This document shows positions 44,451-53,138 of a DNA stretch of 64,000 nucleotides, in pieces. Below the pieces are notes generated by a model. The model did not search any database, was not told the DNA's origin, and saw only the letters and a program-made list of their open reading frames with translations. Position 1 is the first letter of the stretch, and each line of letters starts with the position of its first letter. The DNA comes from Sulfitobacter sp. S223 (GTDB lineage Bacteria > Pseudomonadota > Alphaproteobacteria > Rhodobacterales > Rhodobacteraceae). The stretch covers positions 2,914,001 to 2,978,000 of the forward strand of contig NZ_CP083560.1 of the NCBI RefSeq assembly GCF_025143825.1, read 5' to 3'. A program made the translations under genes and the position numbers.

Positions 44451-45821
44451 ATGAGCACAAATCCTCCGAACATCCGCCCTGACCTCGCGCCACGCGCGAC
44501 CTTCTCCGAGCCCAAGCGCAGCGGCCAGCCAACCATTGGCATGGTCAGCCTTGGCTGCCCCAAAGCACTGGTGGACAGCGAACGGATTTTGACGCGCCTG
44601 CGCGCCGAAGGATATGCAATTTCACCGGACTATTCCGGTGCAGATGCAGTGATTGTGAACACATGCGGATTTCTGGACAGCGCAAAGGCAGAAAGCCTTG
44701 ATGCCATCGGCGAAGCACTGACCGAAAATGGCCGAGTGATCGTAACAGGGTGCCTGGGCGCAGAGCCTGACTATATCCGCGAACACCATCCCCGCATCCT
44801 TGCTGTGACGGGTCCGCACCAGTACGAACAGGTGCTGGACGCCGTGCACACCGCCGTGCCGCCGTCACCAGATCCGTTTATCGATCTTTTGCCCGCTTCC
44901 GGTGTCTCGCTTACGCCGCGCCACTTCAGCTATCTCAAGATCTCCGAGGGCTGTAACCACAAATGCAAGTTCTGTATCATCCCCGATATGCGTGGCCGTC
45001 TGCAAAGCCGTCCCGCCCACGCCATCATGCGCGAGGCCGAAAAGCTGGTGGATAATGGCGTAAAAGAGCTGTTGGTGATCTCTCAGGATACGTCAGCCTA
45101 CGGCGTCGATATCAAGCACGCCGAAGATCGCGGACACCGCGCTCATATCACCGATCTGGCGCGGGATCTGGGGTCGCTTGGCGCATGGGTGCGCTTGCAC
45201 TACGTCTACCCCTATCCCCACGTGCGCCAGCTGATCCCGCTTATGGCCGACGGGCTGGTGCTGCCCTATCTGGACATCCCGTTCCAGCACGCCCATCCGG
45301 ATGTTCTGAAACGGATGGCGCGTCCGGCCGCAGCCTCAAAAACGCTGGACGAGATTGCGGCGTGGCGCGACATTTGCCCCGACATCACGTTGCGCTCGAC
45401 CTTCATCGTTGGCTATCCGGGTGAGACGGAGGCCGAATTCCAGACGCTGCTGGACTGGATGGACGAAGCCCAGCTTGATCGGGTCGGCTGTTTTCAGTAC
45501 GAAAACGTCGCAGGCGCGCGGTCAAACGCCTTGCCGGATCATGTCCCTGCCGAGGTCAAGCAAGAGCGCTGGGACCGGTTTATGGAAAAGGCACAAGCAA
45601 TTTCCGAAGCCAAGCTGGAAGCAAAAGTTGGCCAACGTATGGACGTGATCATCGACGAGATCGACGAAGACGCAGCCACCTGCCGTACCAAGGCCGATGC
45701 CCCCGAAATTGACGGTAACCTGTTCATCGACGAAGGCTTTGAAGAGCTGAAAGTCGGAGACATTGTGACGGTCGAAGTTGAGGAAGCAGGCGAATATGAT
45801 CTGTGGGGGCGCGTCATCTAG
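44451..45821 (+). CDS. rimO: Ribosomal protein S12 methylthiotransferase RimO
   Basis: A 456-residue radical-SAM enzyme that methylthiolates Asp of S12. N-terminal cysteines [21 protein letters not shown] and GCLGAE coordinate the auxiliary Fe4S4 cluster, and the radical-SAM motif CNHKCKFC is at about 165-175. The C-terminal TRAM domain is present ([11 protein letters not shown]). ATG 44451 is used; an upstream TTG at 44433 is less likely. Confidence 0.96.
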   Translation: MSTNPPNIRPDLAPRATFSEPKRSGQPTIGMVSLGCPKALVDSERILTRLRAEGYAISPDYSGADAVIVNTCGFLDSAKAESLDAIGEALTENGRVIVTGCLGAEPDYIREHHPRILAVTGPHQYEQVLDAVHTAVPPSPDPFIDLLPASGVSLTPRHFSYLKISEGCNHKCKFCIIPDMRGRLQSRPAHAIMREAEKLVDNGVKELLVISQDTSAYGVDIKHAEDRGHRAHITDLARDLGSLGAWVRLHYVYPYPHVRQLIPLMADGLVLPYLDIPFQHAHPDVLKRMARPAAASKTLDEIAAWRDICPDITLRSTFIVGYPGETEAEFQTLLDWMDEAQLDRVGCFQYENVAGARSNALPDHVPAEVKQERWDRFMEKAQAISEAKLEAKVGQRMDVIIDEIDEDAATCRTKADAPEIDGNLFIDEGFEELKVGDIVTVEVEEAGEYDLWGRVI

Positions 45822-46020
45822 CGACACGTTCACGCCTAAGTACGCGTTCACCTAAACACATCCAAATCCTAACTAAATTGTGCTTCGGAAATTCCGATGC
45901 ACAAATTTCTTCGGCTACTTCACGCCATATCCACCCCCTCTGAATGAGCGTATTAACGATAAACCTTGAAATGTTCCCCCTATGTTCTATATTAACAATA
46001 GCAAGAACAGGGAGCACCCC

Positions 46021-46377
46021 ATGTCCTACCAAACGACGTTTGACGATCTTTTCGAGGCTGTGACACCTGCTAAACAGGCAGAGTTACCGCTGCCGAAACC
46101 TGTTGCAGCAACCCAAAAGCAAATTGAGTACGCGAAGGTGCTTGCGGAAAAAACCAAATCCCCCCTGCCCGCAGACATCATGCAAGACCGAACGCGGCTT
46201 TCGAAATGGATCGACGCGCATAAGCCCGCGCCGAGCGCTTTCAACGATTACCCCTCTTCCAAGCAGGTCGGCTTTGCGGAGCGGATTGCACGGCTGAAGC
46301 ATACGCAGGTACCGCCTGAGTGTTTCCGCGACCGTGCGCTCATGTCGCGGTGGATTGATCATCATAAAGCACGCTAG
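46021..46377 (+). CDS. Hypothetical protein with an internally repeated small domain
   Basis: A 118-residue basic protein. Two tandem copies of one motif are visible: QKQIEYAKVLAEKTKSPLPA with LSKWIDAHKP, and SKQVGFAERIARLKHTQVPP with MSRWIDHHK. The pattern (KQ..YA..LA....P....R..LS.WID.HK) is common in small unassigned proteins and in some topoisomerase tails. AGGGAG precedes the ATG by about 7 nt. No signal peptide. A DNA-binding role is only a guess. Confidence 0.75.
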   Translation: MSYQTTFDDLFEAVTPAKQAELPLPKPVAATQKQIEYAKVLAEKTKSPLPADIMQDRTRLSKWIDAHKPAPSAFNDYPSSKQVGFAERIARLKHTQVPPECFRDRALMSRWIDHHKAR

Positions 46378-46414
46378 TGCTGGTATCGCCCCAGACTTAC
46401 ACTAGGTTTGGGGT

Positions 46415-46792
46415 ATGAGTAATAAAGTCGAAGTTCTGTACAACGCCTCCTGCCCGATCTGTCGGCGGGAGGTTGACCATTACGCAAAGCTTAGCACGCG
46501 ACAGAACCTCTCTATCGGGTACCATGATCTGGGCAGCGCCGAGCAATTGGCCGATTGGGGTATTTCGGAAAAAGACGCAGCAAAGCGTCTGCATCTGCGC
46601 AAAGGTGGGCAGATTTACAGCGGCATTCCCGCCTTTGTCCTGCTGTGGCGTGAGATTCCCCAAATGCGATGGCTGGCAACGGTGGTGAATCTGCCCGGCG
46701 TCCATTTCTTGGCCTGTAAGCTTTATGATTTTGTCTTGGCTCCGCTGCTGTACCGATGGCACCTTGTGCGGCAGAAACGCAAAATGCCCTAG
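46415..46792 (+). CDS. DCC family thiol-disulfide oxidoreductase-like protein (DUF393)
   Basis: A 125-residue protein with the diagnostic start NKVEVLYNASCPICRREVD, including the C-x-x-C pair, and HLRKGGQIYSGIPAFVLLW in the middle. The last ~30 residues are hydrophobic or basic. Family members are thioredoxin-like, with unknown partner. A single gene between two unrelated neighbours. Confidence 0.9.
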   Translation: MSNKVEVLYNASCPICRREVDHYAKLSTRQNLSIGYHDLGSAEQLADWGISEKDAAKRLHLRKGGQIYSGIPAFVLLWREIPQMRWLATVVNLPGVHFLACKLYDFVLAPLLYRWHLVRQKRKMP

Positions 46793-46819
46793 AGAGAGCG
46801 GCGTTCGCGGAGTTTAAGC

Positions 46820-47170
46820 CTAAAGCGCATCAAGGTAATGACGCACACAAGTCTGCACGTGGCGGAAGCGGTCTCCGCCAAGGTGCTTGCCGCCGTACCA
46901 GCGGGTGACGACGACAAGATGGCCAGTGAAATCTTCGCGTTCTAGCATTCGTAAGATCACCATTCCTGCGCCGCTTTCTCCATCATCTGCCTTGATCGGC
47001 CCCTCATCGGGCAACAATGCGCCCCACGTGTTATGCGTGGCTTTGGCATAGGATTTGTCGCGTTTGAGCGCTTTGACAGCTGCGTCAATTTCGGCTCGGC
47101 TGGTCACCGGACATCCTGAAACCGCGTATTTACTGCCTCGATCCGTCAGAATGACGCCGCACTTACGCAT
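46820..47170 (-). CDS. IMPACT/YigZ-family (UPF0029) protein
   Basis: A 116-residue protein corresponding to the N-terminal IMPACT domain: YAKATHNTWGALLPD, GESGAGMVILRMLE and VVVTRWYGGKHLGGDR, with no C-terminal UPF0029 part. Bacterial YigZ is linked loosely to proline utilisation and tRNA or RNA binding. It is on the minus strand and convergent with the DCC gene. Confidence 0.86.
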   Translation of the reverse strand: MRKCGVILTDRGSKYAVSGCPVTSRAEIDAAVKALKRDKSYAKATHNTWGALLPDEGPIKADDGESGAGMVILRMLEREDFTGHLVVVTRWYGGKHLGGDRFRHVQTCVRHYLDAL

Positions 47171-47313
47171 GGTCAGGAATACCCTACTTGGTCGAGATAG
47201 GCTTTTGCGCGATACTTCTCGCTAAGGGCGAAGAATATTTTAACTTCGCCTTTCGAACTACCGATTTCAAAGACCCTTTTTAAGATCAACATTTAATATC
47301 GGGATCAGAATAC

Positions 47314-47625
47314 ATGCCTTTTGATATCGCAACAACGGCTCCGGCCGAATTGATAGGTATTGGCGGATTTTGCCTGTACGTGCTGACCTACTCGCTGCTC
47401 ACCCTACGGGTCATTTCAGGCCATTCGCTTAAGTATCTGCTCATGAATTTGACGGCTGCCAGCTCAGTCCTTATCGGTCTGACAACAAGCTTCAACCTCG
47501 CCGCTGCAATGATCCAGATATTCTGGATCACCATGTCTTTGATCGGGATCGCGCTGCACCTGAGGCGATCCCGCAAACGCCGGTCAGAGCCCGGCAGCAG
47601 TCCGGCGCACGGTGTCAATGCGTGA
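47314..47625 (+). CDS. CBU_0592-like small membrane protein
   Basis: A 103-residue protein with three hydrophobic segments: IGIGGFCLYVLTYSLLTLRV, YLLMNLTAASSVLIGLTTSF and AAAMIQIFWITMSLIGIALH. The basic C-terminal tail starts at RRSRKRR. The arrangement matches the CBU_0592 domain. Its last 42 bp overlap the 3' end of the peptidase gene on the opposite strand. Confidence 0.75.
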   Translation: MPFDIATTAPAELIGIGGFCLYVLTYSLLTLRVISGHSLKYLLMNLTAASSVLIGLTTSFNLAAAMIQIFWITMSLIGIALHLRRSRKRRSEPGSSPAHGVNA

Positions 47626-48288
47626 TGCATTGGGCGGGTGCGTGCCCAGGAATTTATCGCCCGGATCGGGGATACGCGTAAAAAACTCAGCACCGCGGAG
47701 CGGATCAAAGCCTGCTCTTTTGGTGATGATCGTGCCCAAGGCATCCGCCTCAAGCTCGAAGTCTTTTGAATAGCTGCGCGCACCAACTTGCGCGCCCAAC
47801 TCTTGCGCGGACCGGACCGTGTTTGCGTCTCCCCCACTGAGCGTGGCAAGCCCCGCAAAAATCACGGCGCCGGCAACGGCATTTTGCTGTTGGCGGGCAA
47901 TATGGCCGGAAATGTGATGCGCAGCCTCATGCCCCATAACAAAAGCCAGCTCGTCGGCGTTGCGTGCATCCGCAATCAGCGCAAGGGTAAACGCGATGAT
48001 CGGGCGGCCCTGACGGTCAACAGTCTGATAGGCGTTCGCAGGCTGACCGGGGCGGTCATCCACGACAATGTTGAAATCACAGTTCATGTTCTGCGTGCGG
48101 GCGCGACACTCACGCTCGGCGACAGGCTCTAACGTCTCAACCACCTGAACAAAGCTACGCGCACTGCTGCGTACAACCGGTTGCGATGGCGTCGTGGTCG
48201 CGACCGGACCGGTGGAGCCGACTGGTACTACTTCGCACCCGGCAAGTGCTGCCAAAAGACCCAGGACCACAAAAAAGCGCGATATCAT
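47584..48288 (-). CDS. M48-family metallopeptidase lipoprotein
   Basis: A 234-residue zinc peptidase with a lipoprotein signal (FFVVLGLLAALAGC, lipobox LAGC). The HEXXH motif is in FVMGHEAAHHISGH, and the third ligand Glu follows in the ELEADALGTIITKRAG region. It resembles periplasmic BepA/LoiP-type envelope quality-control proteases. ATG 48288 begins the signal peptide; an extension to 48336 adds a non-signal leader. Confidence 0.92.
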   Translation of the reverse strand: MISRFFVVLGLLAALAGCEVVPVGSTGPVATTTPSQPVVRSSARSFVQVVETLEPVAERECRARTQNMNCDFNIVVDDRPGQPANAYQTVDRQGRPIIAFTLALIADARNADELAFVMGHEAAHHISGHIARQQQNAVAGAVIFAGLATLSGGDANTVRSAQELGAQVGARSYSKDFELEADALGTIITKRAGFDPLRGAEFFTRIPDPGDKFLGTHPPNASRIDTVRRTAAGL

Positions 48289-48481
48289 CCGTTGGTATTC
48301 CTTAAAATTCAAAAAAGCGCTGATCGTCCGGCGCAAAGTTTATTCGCGCATTAGTTTAGCACGCCCTGCGACGGGAACCAGCCCGATCACGCTACGGTTA
48401 CAACGATGCGCGACGTTGCGCCGCAAAGCACGGCTGCAATCAGGCGCTTGCAAGCGGCCTGTGATAAGATATCCTCTCTGC

Positions 48482-48712
48482 ATGTTTACAATTGAGCACG
48501 AATTTGACGCCTCCGTAATTACCCTTGTCGACGAGGGCGAAACCCCCTTGCGAGAGGACGTAGTTCTGAATGCGTTTGCCAGCCAGATCACGATCGAGCA
48601 ATGGGACCCGAAGACCGACAGCCTGTGCAAGATCACCTTATCGCCAAACCAGCTGCGTGACCTAGCCGCAGCTTTAAATTTGCCCGAAGGCATCTATCAC
48701 AGCGCGCCTTAG
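48482..48712 (+). CDS. Small hypothetical protein
   Basis: A 76-residue acidic protein, MFTIEHEFDASVITLVDEGE at the start, with no recognised domain or hydrophobic segment. Its protein-like composition and its position 23 bp before the aminotransferase gene on the same strand support a real gene. The alternative longer frame from 48194 overlaps the peptidase promoter and gives a less protein-like N-terminus. Confidence 0.6.
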   Translation: MFTIEHEFDASVITLVDEGETPLREDVVLNAFASQITIEQWDPKTDSLCKITLSPNQLRDLAAALNLPEGIYHSAP

Positions 48713-48735
48713 GCGCACATCAACAGGACAGTCTT

Positions 48736-49614
48736 ATGGCCACCGGCACCAACATCCGCACCTATTTCGAAGGCACATGGCACAACGGCGATCTAAGTGT
48801 GATGAAAGCGGCTGATCACGGTGCCTGGCTTGGCACCACAGTATTTGACGGCGCGCGGCTGTTCGACGGGCTGGCCCCTGATCTGGAAGCCCATTGCGCA
48901 CGTATCAACCGCTCTGCCCGCGCGCTGATGATCACGCCCACTGTCGAAACCGCGAAGATGGTAGAGATCGTGCGCGAAGGCCTTGCACAATATCCACGCG
49001 ATGCTGCGGTCTATATCCGGCCCATGTATTGGGCACTTGCGGGAGACGAGCTTGGGATTGTCCCGCTTAAGGATGCGACAGGATTTGCCATATCGTTGGA
49101 GCAGATACCGATGGTGCCGCCAGAGGCCGCGTCCACGTTGACACGGACACGGTTCCGCCGCCCGGTGCTGGAAGACAATGTTGTGAATGCGAAAGCAGGC
49201 TGTCTTTACCCCAACAACGCCCGCATGATGGCCGAGGCCAGAAGCAAGGGCTTCGGCAATGCGCTGGTGGCCGATGCAATCGGTAACGTGGCCGAATCCG
49301 CGTCTGCCAATGTGTTTATGGTCAAAGACGGCGAAGTGTTCACACCTGTGCCTAACGGCACATTCCTTGCCGGCATCACGCGCGCAAGACATATGGTCAA
49401 CATGCGTGCCGAGGGGCTAAAGGTGCATGAAGCCGTGCTAAGCTTTGAGGATTTTCATGCCGCGGATGAAGTATTCCTTTCCGGCAACATGATGAAGGTC
49501 ACACCGATAAAGGCGTTCGACGATACGACCTACCGTGTCGGAGGCAACGGCAACCCCGTCACCCAACGCGTCCGCGAGATGTATTGGGACTGGGCCGCTT
49601 CCGAACCCGCCTGA
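48736..49614 (+). CDS. Branched-chain amino acid aminotransferase (class IV PLP)
   Basis: A 292-residue fold-type IV aminotransferase. The PLP lysine is in VVNAKAGCLYPNNARMM, with FDGARLFDG near the start and GNVAESASANVFMV as the PLP-phosphate loop. IlvE-type transamination of Leu, Ile and Val is most likely, but D-amino-acid or ADC lyase relatives share the fold. It is the last gene of a short unit with the upstream small hypothetical. Confidence 0.9.
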   Translation: MATGTNIRTYFEGTWHNGDLSVMKAADHGAWLGTTVFDGARLFDGLAPDLEAHCARINRSARALMITPTVETAKMVEIVREGLAQYPRDAAVYIRPMYWALAGDELGIVPLKDATGFAISLEQIPMVPPEAASTLTRTRFRRPVLEDNVVNAKAGCLYPNNARMMAEARSKGFGNALVADAIGNVAESASANVFMVKDGEVFTPVPNGTFLAGITRARHMVNMRAEGLKVHEAVLSFEDFHAADEVFLSGNMMKVTPIKAFDDTTYRVGGNGNPVTQRVREMYWDWAASEPA

Positions 49615-49746
49615 TTACCAAAAACAGATATGCTTGGTGCAAGGCCCACGCCGCGCGAATTCAGCATTGCGCGGCGTTACCTGTAAAAGCCAATTGCATG
49701 ACGCTGTGCTGCGCGCCATGATCTGCAGCGAACCAGGGAGAATACC

Positions 49747-50202
49747 ATGCGCAAGTTTCTTGTGATCCTCGATGACAGCCGAGAGTGTCTGAACGCCATG
49801 CGTTTTGCTGCGATGCGCGCGTCGAAAACCGGTGCCGGCGTCGAAGTATTGGCTGTGATTCCACCGGAGGAGTTCAACCACTGGATCGGGGTCGGCGACA
49901 TCATGCGCGAAGAAGCCCGTGAACGGATCGAAGTGCATTACGAAGTATTTGCCAAGTGGATGCGCGACCGGCAGGGTGTCGAACCCACGCTGGTTATCCG
50001 CGAGGGACAGTCCGTGGACGAAATCATGGCCCACATCAAGGAGAACCCCGACATCGGTGTGCTTGTTCTGGGCGCTGGCACGGATGGCAAAGGACCGGGT
50101 CCGCTGGTATCCCAACTCAGTCGCACTGCGGGCAACCTTCCTGTGCCCATCACCATCGTTCCGGGCGACCTAAGCAAAGAAAAGCTGGAAGCCATCACCT
50201 GA
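49747..50202 (+). CDS. Universal stress protein UspA-family
   Basis: A 151-residue single USP domain: MRKFLVILDDSRECLNAMRF at the N terminus and VLGAGTDGKGPGPLVSQLSR, an ATP-binding loop of the G-x2-G-x9-G type. Likely cytoplasmic and stress-induced. AGGGAG before the ATG. Single gene. Confidence 0.9.
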   Translation: MRKFLVILDDSRECLNAMRFAAMRASKTGAGVEVLAVIPPEEFNHWIGVGDIMREEARERIEVHYEVFAKWMRDRQGVEPTLVIREGQSVDEIMAHIKENPDIGVLVLGAGTDGKGPGPLVSQLSRTAGNLPVPITIVPGDLSKEKLEAIT

Positions 50203-50291
50203 CGCCTATCAGTTTAGAACGATTCCAGACACCTTGACATCCCTTCGGTGCATCCGCATATCAGAAGGAACCCTGACGGAGGCCACGCCCA

Positions 50292-50852
50292 ATGTTTATC
50301 CAGACAGAATCCACACCGAACCCTGCAACGCTCAAGTTCCTGCCAGGCCAGACGGTCCTGGAAATGGGGACCGCTGATTTCCCAACGCCCGATACGGCCT
50401 CCGGCTCACCGCTGGCCACGCGCCTTTTCGCCGTAGAAGGTGTTACCGGCGTGTTTTTCGGAACGGATTTCGTGACCGTCACCAAAGCAGATGCCGTTGA
50501 GTGGGATCACCTCAAGCCCGGCCTTCTGGGCGCGATCATGGAGCATTTCCAGTCGGGTCAGTCTGTCATGGCTGCGGATCACACTGCCAGCTCAGGCCAT
50601 GCTGAGCATGACGGCGAAGACGGCGCGATTGTCGGCCAGATCAAAGAGTTGCTCGACAGCCGCGTCCGCCCGGCCGTAGCGCAAGATGGTGGCGACATTA
50701 CGTTTCACGGGTTTGACCGTGGCGTGGTCTATCTGCATATGCAGGGCGCTTGCGCCGGTTGCCCCTCATCCACGCTGACGCTGAAGATGGGCATCGAAAA
50801 CCTGCTGCGGCATTACATCCCCGAAGTGACTGAAGTTCGTCCCGTCGCCTGA
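50292..50852 (+). CDS. NifU-like Fe-S cluster scaffold/carrier (Nfu)
   Basis: A 186-residue protein with an N-terminal Nfu_N domain (MFIQTESTPNPATLKFLPGQ) and a C-terminal NifU domain with the C-A-G-C-P-S-S cluster motif near residue 155. It carries Fe-S clusters to target enzymes such as RimO and lipoate synthase. It lies 9 bp before tsaB. Confidence 0.95.
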   Translation: MFIQTESTPNPATLKFLPGQTVLEMGTADFPTPDTASGSPLATRLFAVEGVTGVFFGTDFVTVTKADAVEWDHLKPGLLGAIMEHFQSGQSVMAADHTASSGHAEHDGEDGAIVGQIKELLDSRVRPAVAQDGGDITFHGFDRGVVYLHMQGACAGCPSSTLTLKMGIENLLRHYIPEVTEVRPVA

Positions 50853-50861
50853 CCGGATTTC

Positions 50862-51467
50862 ATGCGCGCTCCCTTAATACTTGCTCTTGATACCGCCGCC
50901 GCACATTGTGCCGTGGCGGTTATTGCTGGCGATGACGTGTTGGCAAGCCGACAAGAACCGATGGCCAAAGGTCAGGCCGAGCGGCTGCTTGTGCTTGCCG
51001 AAGAACTGCTGGCCGAAGCAGGCGTGCAGATGCATCAGCTTGACGCCATCGGCGTGGGCATAGGGCCGGGAAATTTCACGGGCATTCGCATCGCAGTATC
51101 CGCCGCGCGTGGTCTGGCGCTTGCGCTCAACATCCCGGCGGTGGGCGTCAGCGCGTTTGACGCTTTGCGCCTTGGATCGCATGGTCCAGCAATCTGCACT
51201 GTCGATGCACGCCGGGAAACGGTTTTTGCCCAAGGCTATGAGACCGACACGTTGGCCTCACCCGCATTGGTCCACTTCGCGGACCTACCGTCAGACGTGC
51301 CTGTGATTGGCGCAAACGGCGCAAACCCCTCGCTTCCTGTGGCAGTCGCGATCGCCAGGATCACTGCAACGCGATTTGCGCAAACCACTGACGCGCCTGC
51401 GCCGCTTTATCTGCGCGCCGCAGATGCCGCCCCTGCGCGCGACGCACCACCGCAGATCGTCCCGTGA
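50862..51467 (+). CDS. tsaB: tRNA threonylcarbamoyladenosine biosynthesis protein TsaB
   Basis: A 201-residue ASKHA-fold protein with LALDTAAAHCAVAVIAGDD at the start and IGVGIGPGNFTGIRIAVSAA, the TsaB signature. It acts with TsaD and TsaE in making t6A37 of tRNA. Its stop overlaps the start of rimI. Confidence 0.95.
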   Translation: MRAPLILALDTAAAHCAVAVIAGDDVLASRQEPMAKGQAERLLVLAEELLAEAGVQMHQLDAIGVGIGPGNFTGIRIAVSAARGLALALNIPAVGVSAFDALRLGSHGPAICTVDARRETVFAQGYETDTLASPALVHFADLPSDVPVIGANGANPSLPVAVAIARITATRFAQTTDAPAPLYLRAADAAPARDAPPQIVP

Positions 51468-51880
51468 CGCCAGAACGCATGGCGCAGATCCATGCGGCTG
51501 CCTTTGTGCACGACCGTGGCTGGAGCAGAAATGAATTTGCGGCTCTTGCCGCCCAGCCCCATACTGATGTGATTTTCAGGCCGGACGGATTCGCGCTCAC
51601 GCGAACGCTCGCCGGAGAATCAGAGCTTTTGACCCTTGCGGTGTCGCCAGACCATCAACGTCACGGTATTGCGCACAGTCTTTTGGCTGAGTGGATTTCA
51701 GCAGCAAGCCAGCACGCAGACGTCGCTTTTCTAGAGGTCGCCGCTGACAATTTTGGCGCGCTAACACTTTATCAAAAAAGCGGTTTTACGCGTAGCGGCC
51801 TGCGAAAAGCCTACTATGCGCGCGCAGGCGGCCCCGCAGCAGACGCTGTGCTAATGACAAAGGCGCTTACGCGAGGTTAA
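51464..51880 (+). CDS. rimI: RimI-like ribosomal-protein-alanine N-acetyltransferase
   Basis: A 138-residue GNAT protein, GTG start overlapping the tsaB TGA. The acetyl-CoA motif A is LAVSPDHQRHGIAHSLLAEW, followed by EVAADNFGALTLYQKSGF. The tsaB-rimI order is a common bacterial pairing. Substrate by analogy: S18 or another protein N terminus. Confidence 0.88.
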   Translation: MTPERMAQIHAAAFVHDRGWSRNEFAALAAQPHTDVIFRPDGFALTRTLAGESELLTLAVSPDHQRHGIAHSLLAEWISAASQHADVAFLEVAADNFGALTLYQKSGFTRSGLRKAYYARAGGPAADAVLMTKALTRG

Positions 51881-52032
51881 TACATGCCCGAAGCGCGTCC
51901 AGCACCAGAATCCGGTTGACCCTGCCCCCATCCGCGCCGAAACTTTACCGCAGCGGCGCGCAAGCGTGCAATAACGGGCAGCAGAGCCAATTAAATGGCC
52001 CCGGCCCCACCAACAAAAACTGGGAGACATCT

Positions 52033-53031
52033 ATGACCCTTATGACAAAATTCCTCGGCGCAGTCGCTGCGACCGCGCTGAGCGCCGGTGCAGCATTGGC
52101 CGAACCGGCCCTGATCTTTGACCTTGGCGGCAAGTTCGACAAATCCTTCAACGAGGCAGCCTACTCTGGTGCGCAGCGTTGGGCGGAAGAATCCGGTGAA
52201 GCATACCGCGAGATCGAGCTTCAGTCCGAAGCACAGCGTGAGCAGGCCCTGCGCCGCTTTGCTGAATCGGGTGCGAACCCAATCATCACCATGGGCTTTG
52301 CGATGGCAGATCCGCTGTCGACTGTTGCGCCTGACTATCCGGACACAAAGTTCGTCGCCATCGACGTGACATGGCTGGAAGCGCCAAACATCCGCCAGAT
52401 CGGCTTTGCCGAACATGAAGGTTCGTATCTGGTTGGTATGCTTGCCGGCATGGCCACAAAAAGCGGCACAGTCGGATTTATCGGCGGCATGGATATCCCG
52501 CTGATCCGTCACTTTGGCTGCGGCTACGCCCAAGGCGTCAAGGCTGCCAATCCAGACGCCACAGTTGTTGCCAACATGACAGGCAGCACGCCTGCCGCTT
52601 GGAATGACCCGGTAAAAGGCTCCGAGCTGACGACCGCCCAGATCTCTCAGGGTGCCGATGTGGTGTTCGCGGCTGCGGGCGGTACAGGCGTTGGCGTCCT
52701 GCAAACGGCTGCCGATAGCAACATCCTGTCCATCGGTGTAGACAGCAACCAGAACCACCTGCACCCGGGCAAAGTGCTGACTTCCATGCTCAAGCGTGTG
52801 GATGTTGCGGTTTATGACGCGCTGAAAGCAGGCACCGATGTGGAAACAGGCGTTTTCACTCTTGGCCTTGCCGAAGATGGTGTTGGCTACGCTCTGGATG
52901 AAAACAACGCCTCGCTGATCTCGGAAGAGATGAAAGCGGCCGTTGATGAAGCGCGCGCGAAAATCATCGCAGGTGATGTGGAAGTAACTTCCTATTACGC
53001 CAACGACAGCTGCCCAGCGCTCGACTTCTAA
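52033..53031 (+). CDS. BMP-family substrate-binding lipoprotein-like protein of a nucleoside ABC importer
   Basis: A 332-residue periplasmic binding protein. The signal peptide MTLMTKFLGAVAATALSAGA is cut near ALA at residue 23. Family motifs FDLGGKFDKSFNEAAYSGA and VGFIGGMDIPLIRHFGCGY are present. Known relatives (PnrA, BmpA, NupN) bind purine nucleosides. ATG 52033 has GGGAG 7 nt upstream; an upstream in-frame start at 51916 has no signal-peptide character. It heads a complete ABC importer operon. Confidence 0.92.
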   Translation: MTLMTKFLGAVAATALSAGAALAEPALIFDLGGKFDKSFNEAAYSGAQRWAEESGEAYREIELQSEAQREQALRRFAESGANPIITMGFAMADPLSTVAPDYPDTKFVAIDVTWLEAPNIRQIGFAEHEGSYLVGMLAGMATKSGTVGFIGGMDIPLIRHFGCGYAQGVKAANPDATVVANMTGSTPAAWNDPVKGSELTTAQISQGADVVFAAAGGTGVGVLQTAADSNILSIGVDSNQNHLHPGKVLTSMLKRVDVAVYDALKAGTDVETGVFTLGLAEDGVGYALDENNASLISEEMKAAVDEARAKIIAGDVEVTSYYANDSCPALDF

Positions 53032-53052
53032 GCTGCGGACACACTAACTTGG

Positions 53053-53080
53053 GGGCCGCGTTGACATTTCAACGCGGCCC
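53053..53080 (+). promoter_or_regulatory. Stem-loop between the binding-protein and ATPase genes
   Basis: Perfect 12-bp inverted repeat GGGCCGCGTTGA/TCAACGCGGCCC with loop CATT and only a weak following T-run. Likely a partial terminator or RNA-stability element giving more binding protein than transporter. Confidence 0.65.
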
Positions 53081-53138
53081 TATTCAATTAACCCCAGACT
53101 TTCGGCCTCGCCGCCACCCGGTGTGAAGGACAGCCCTT

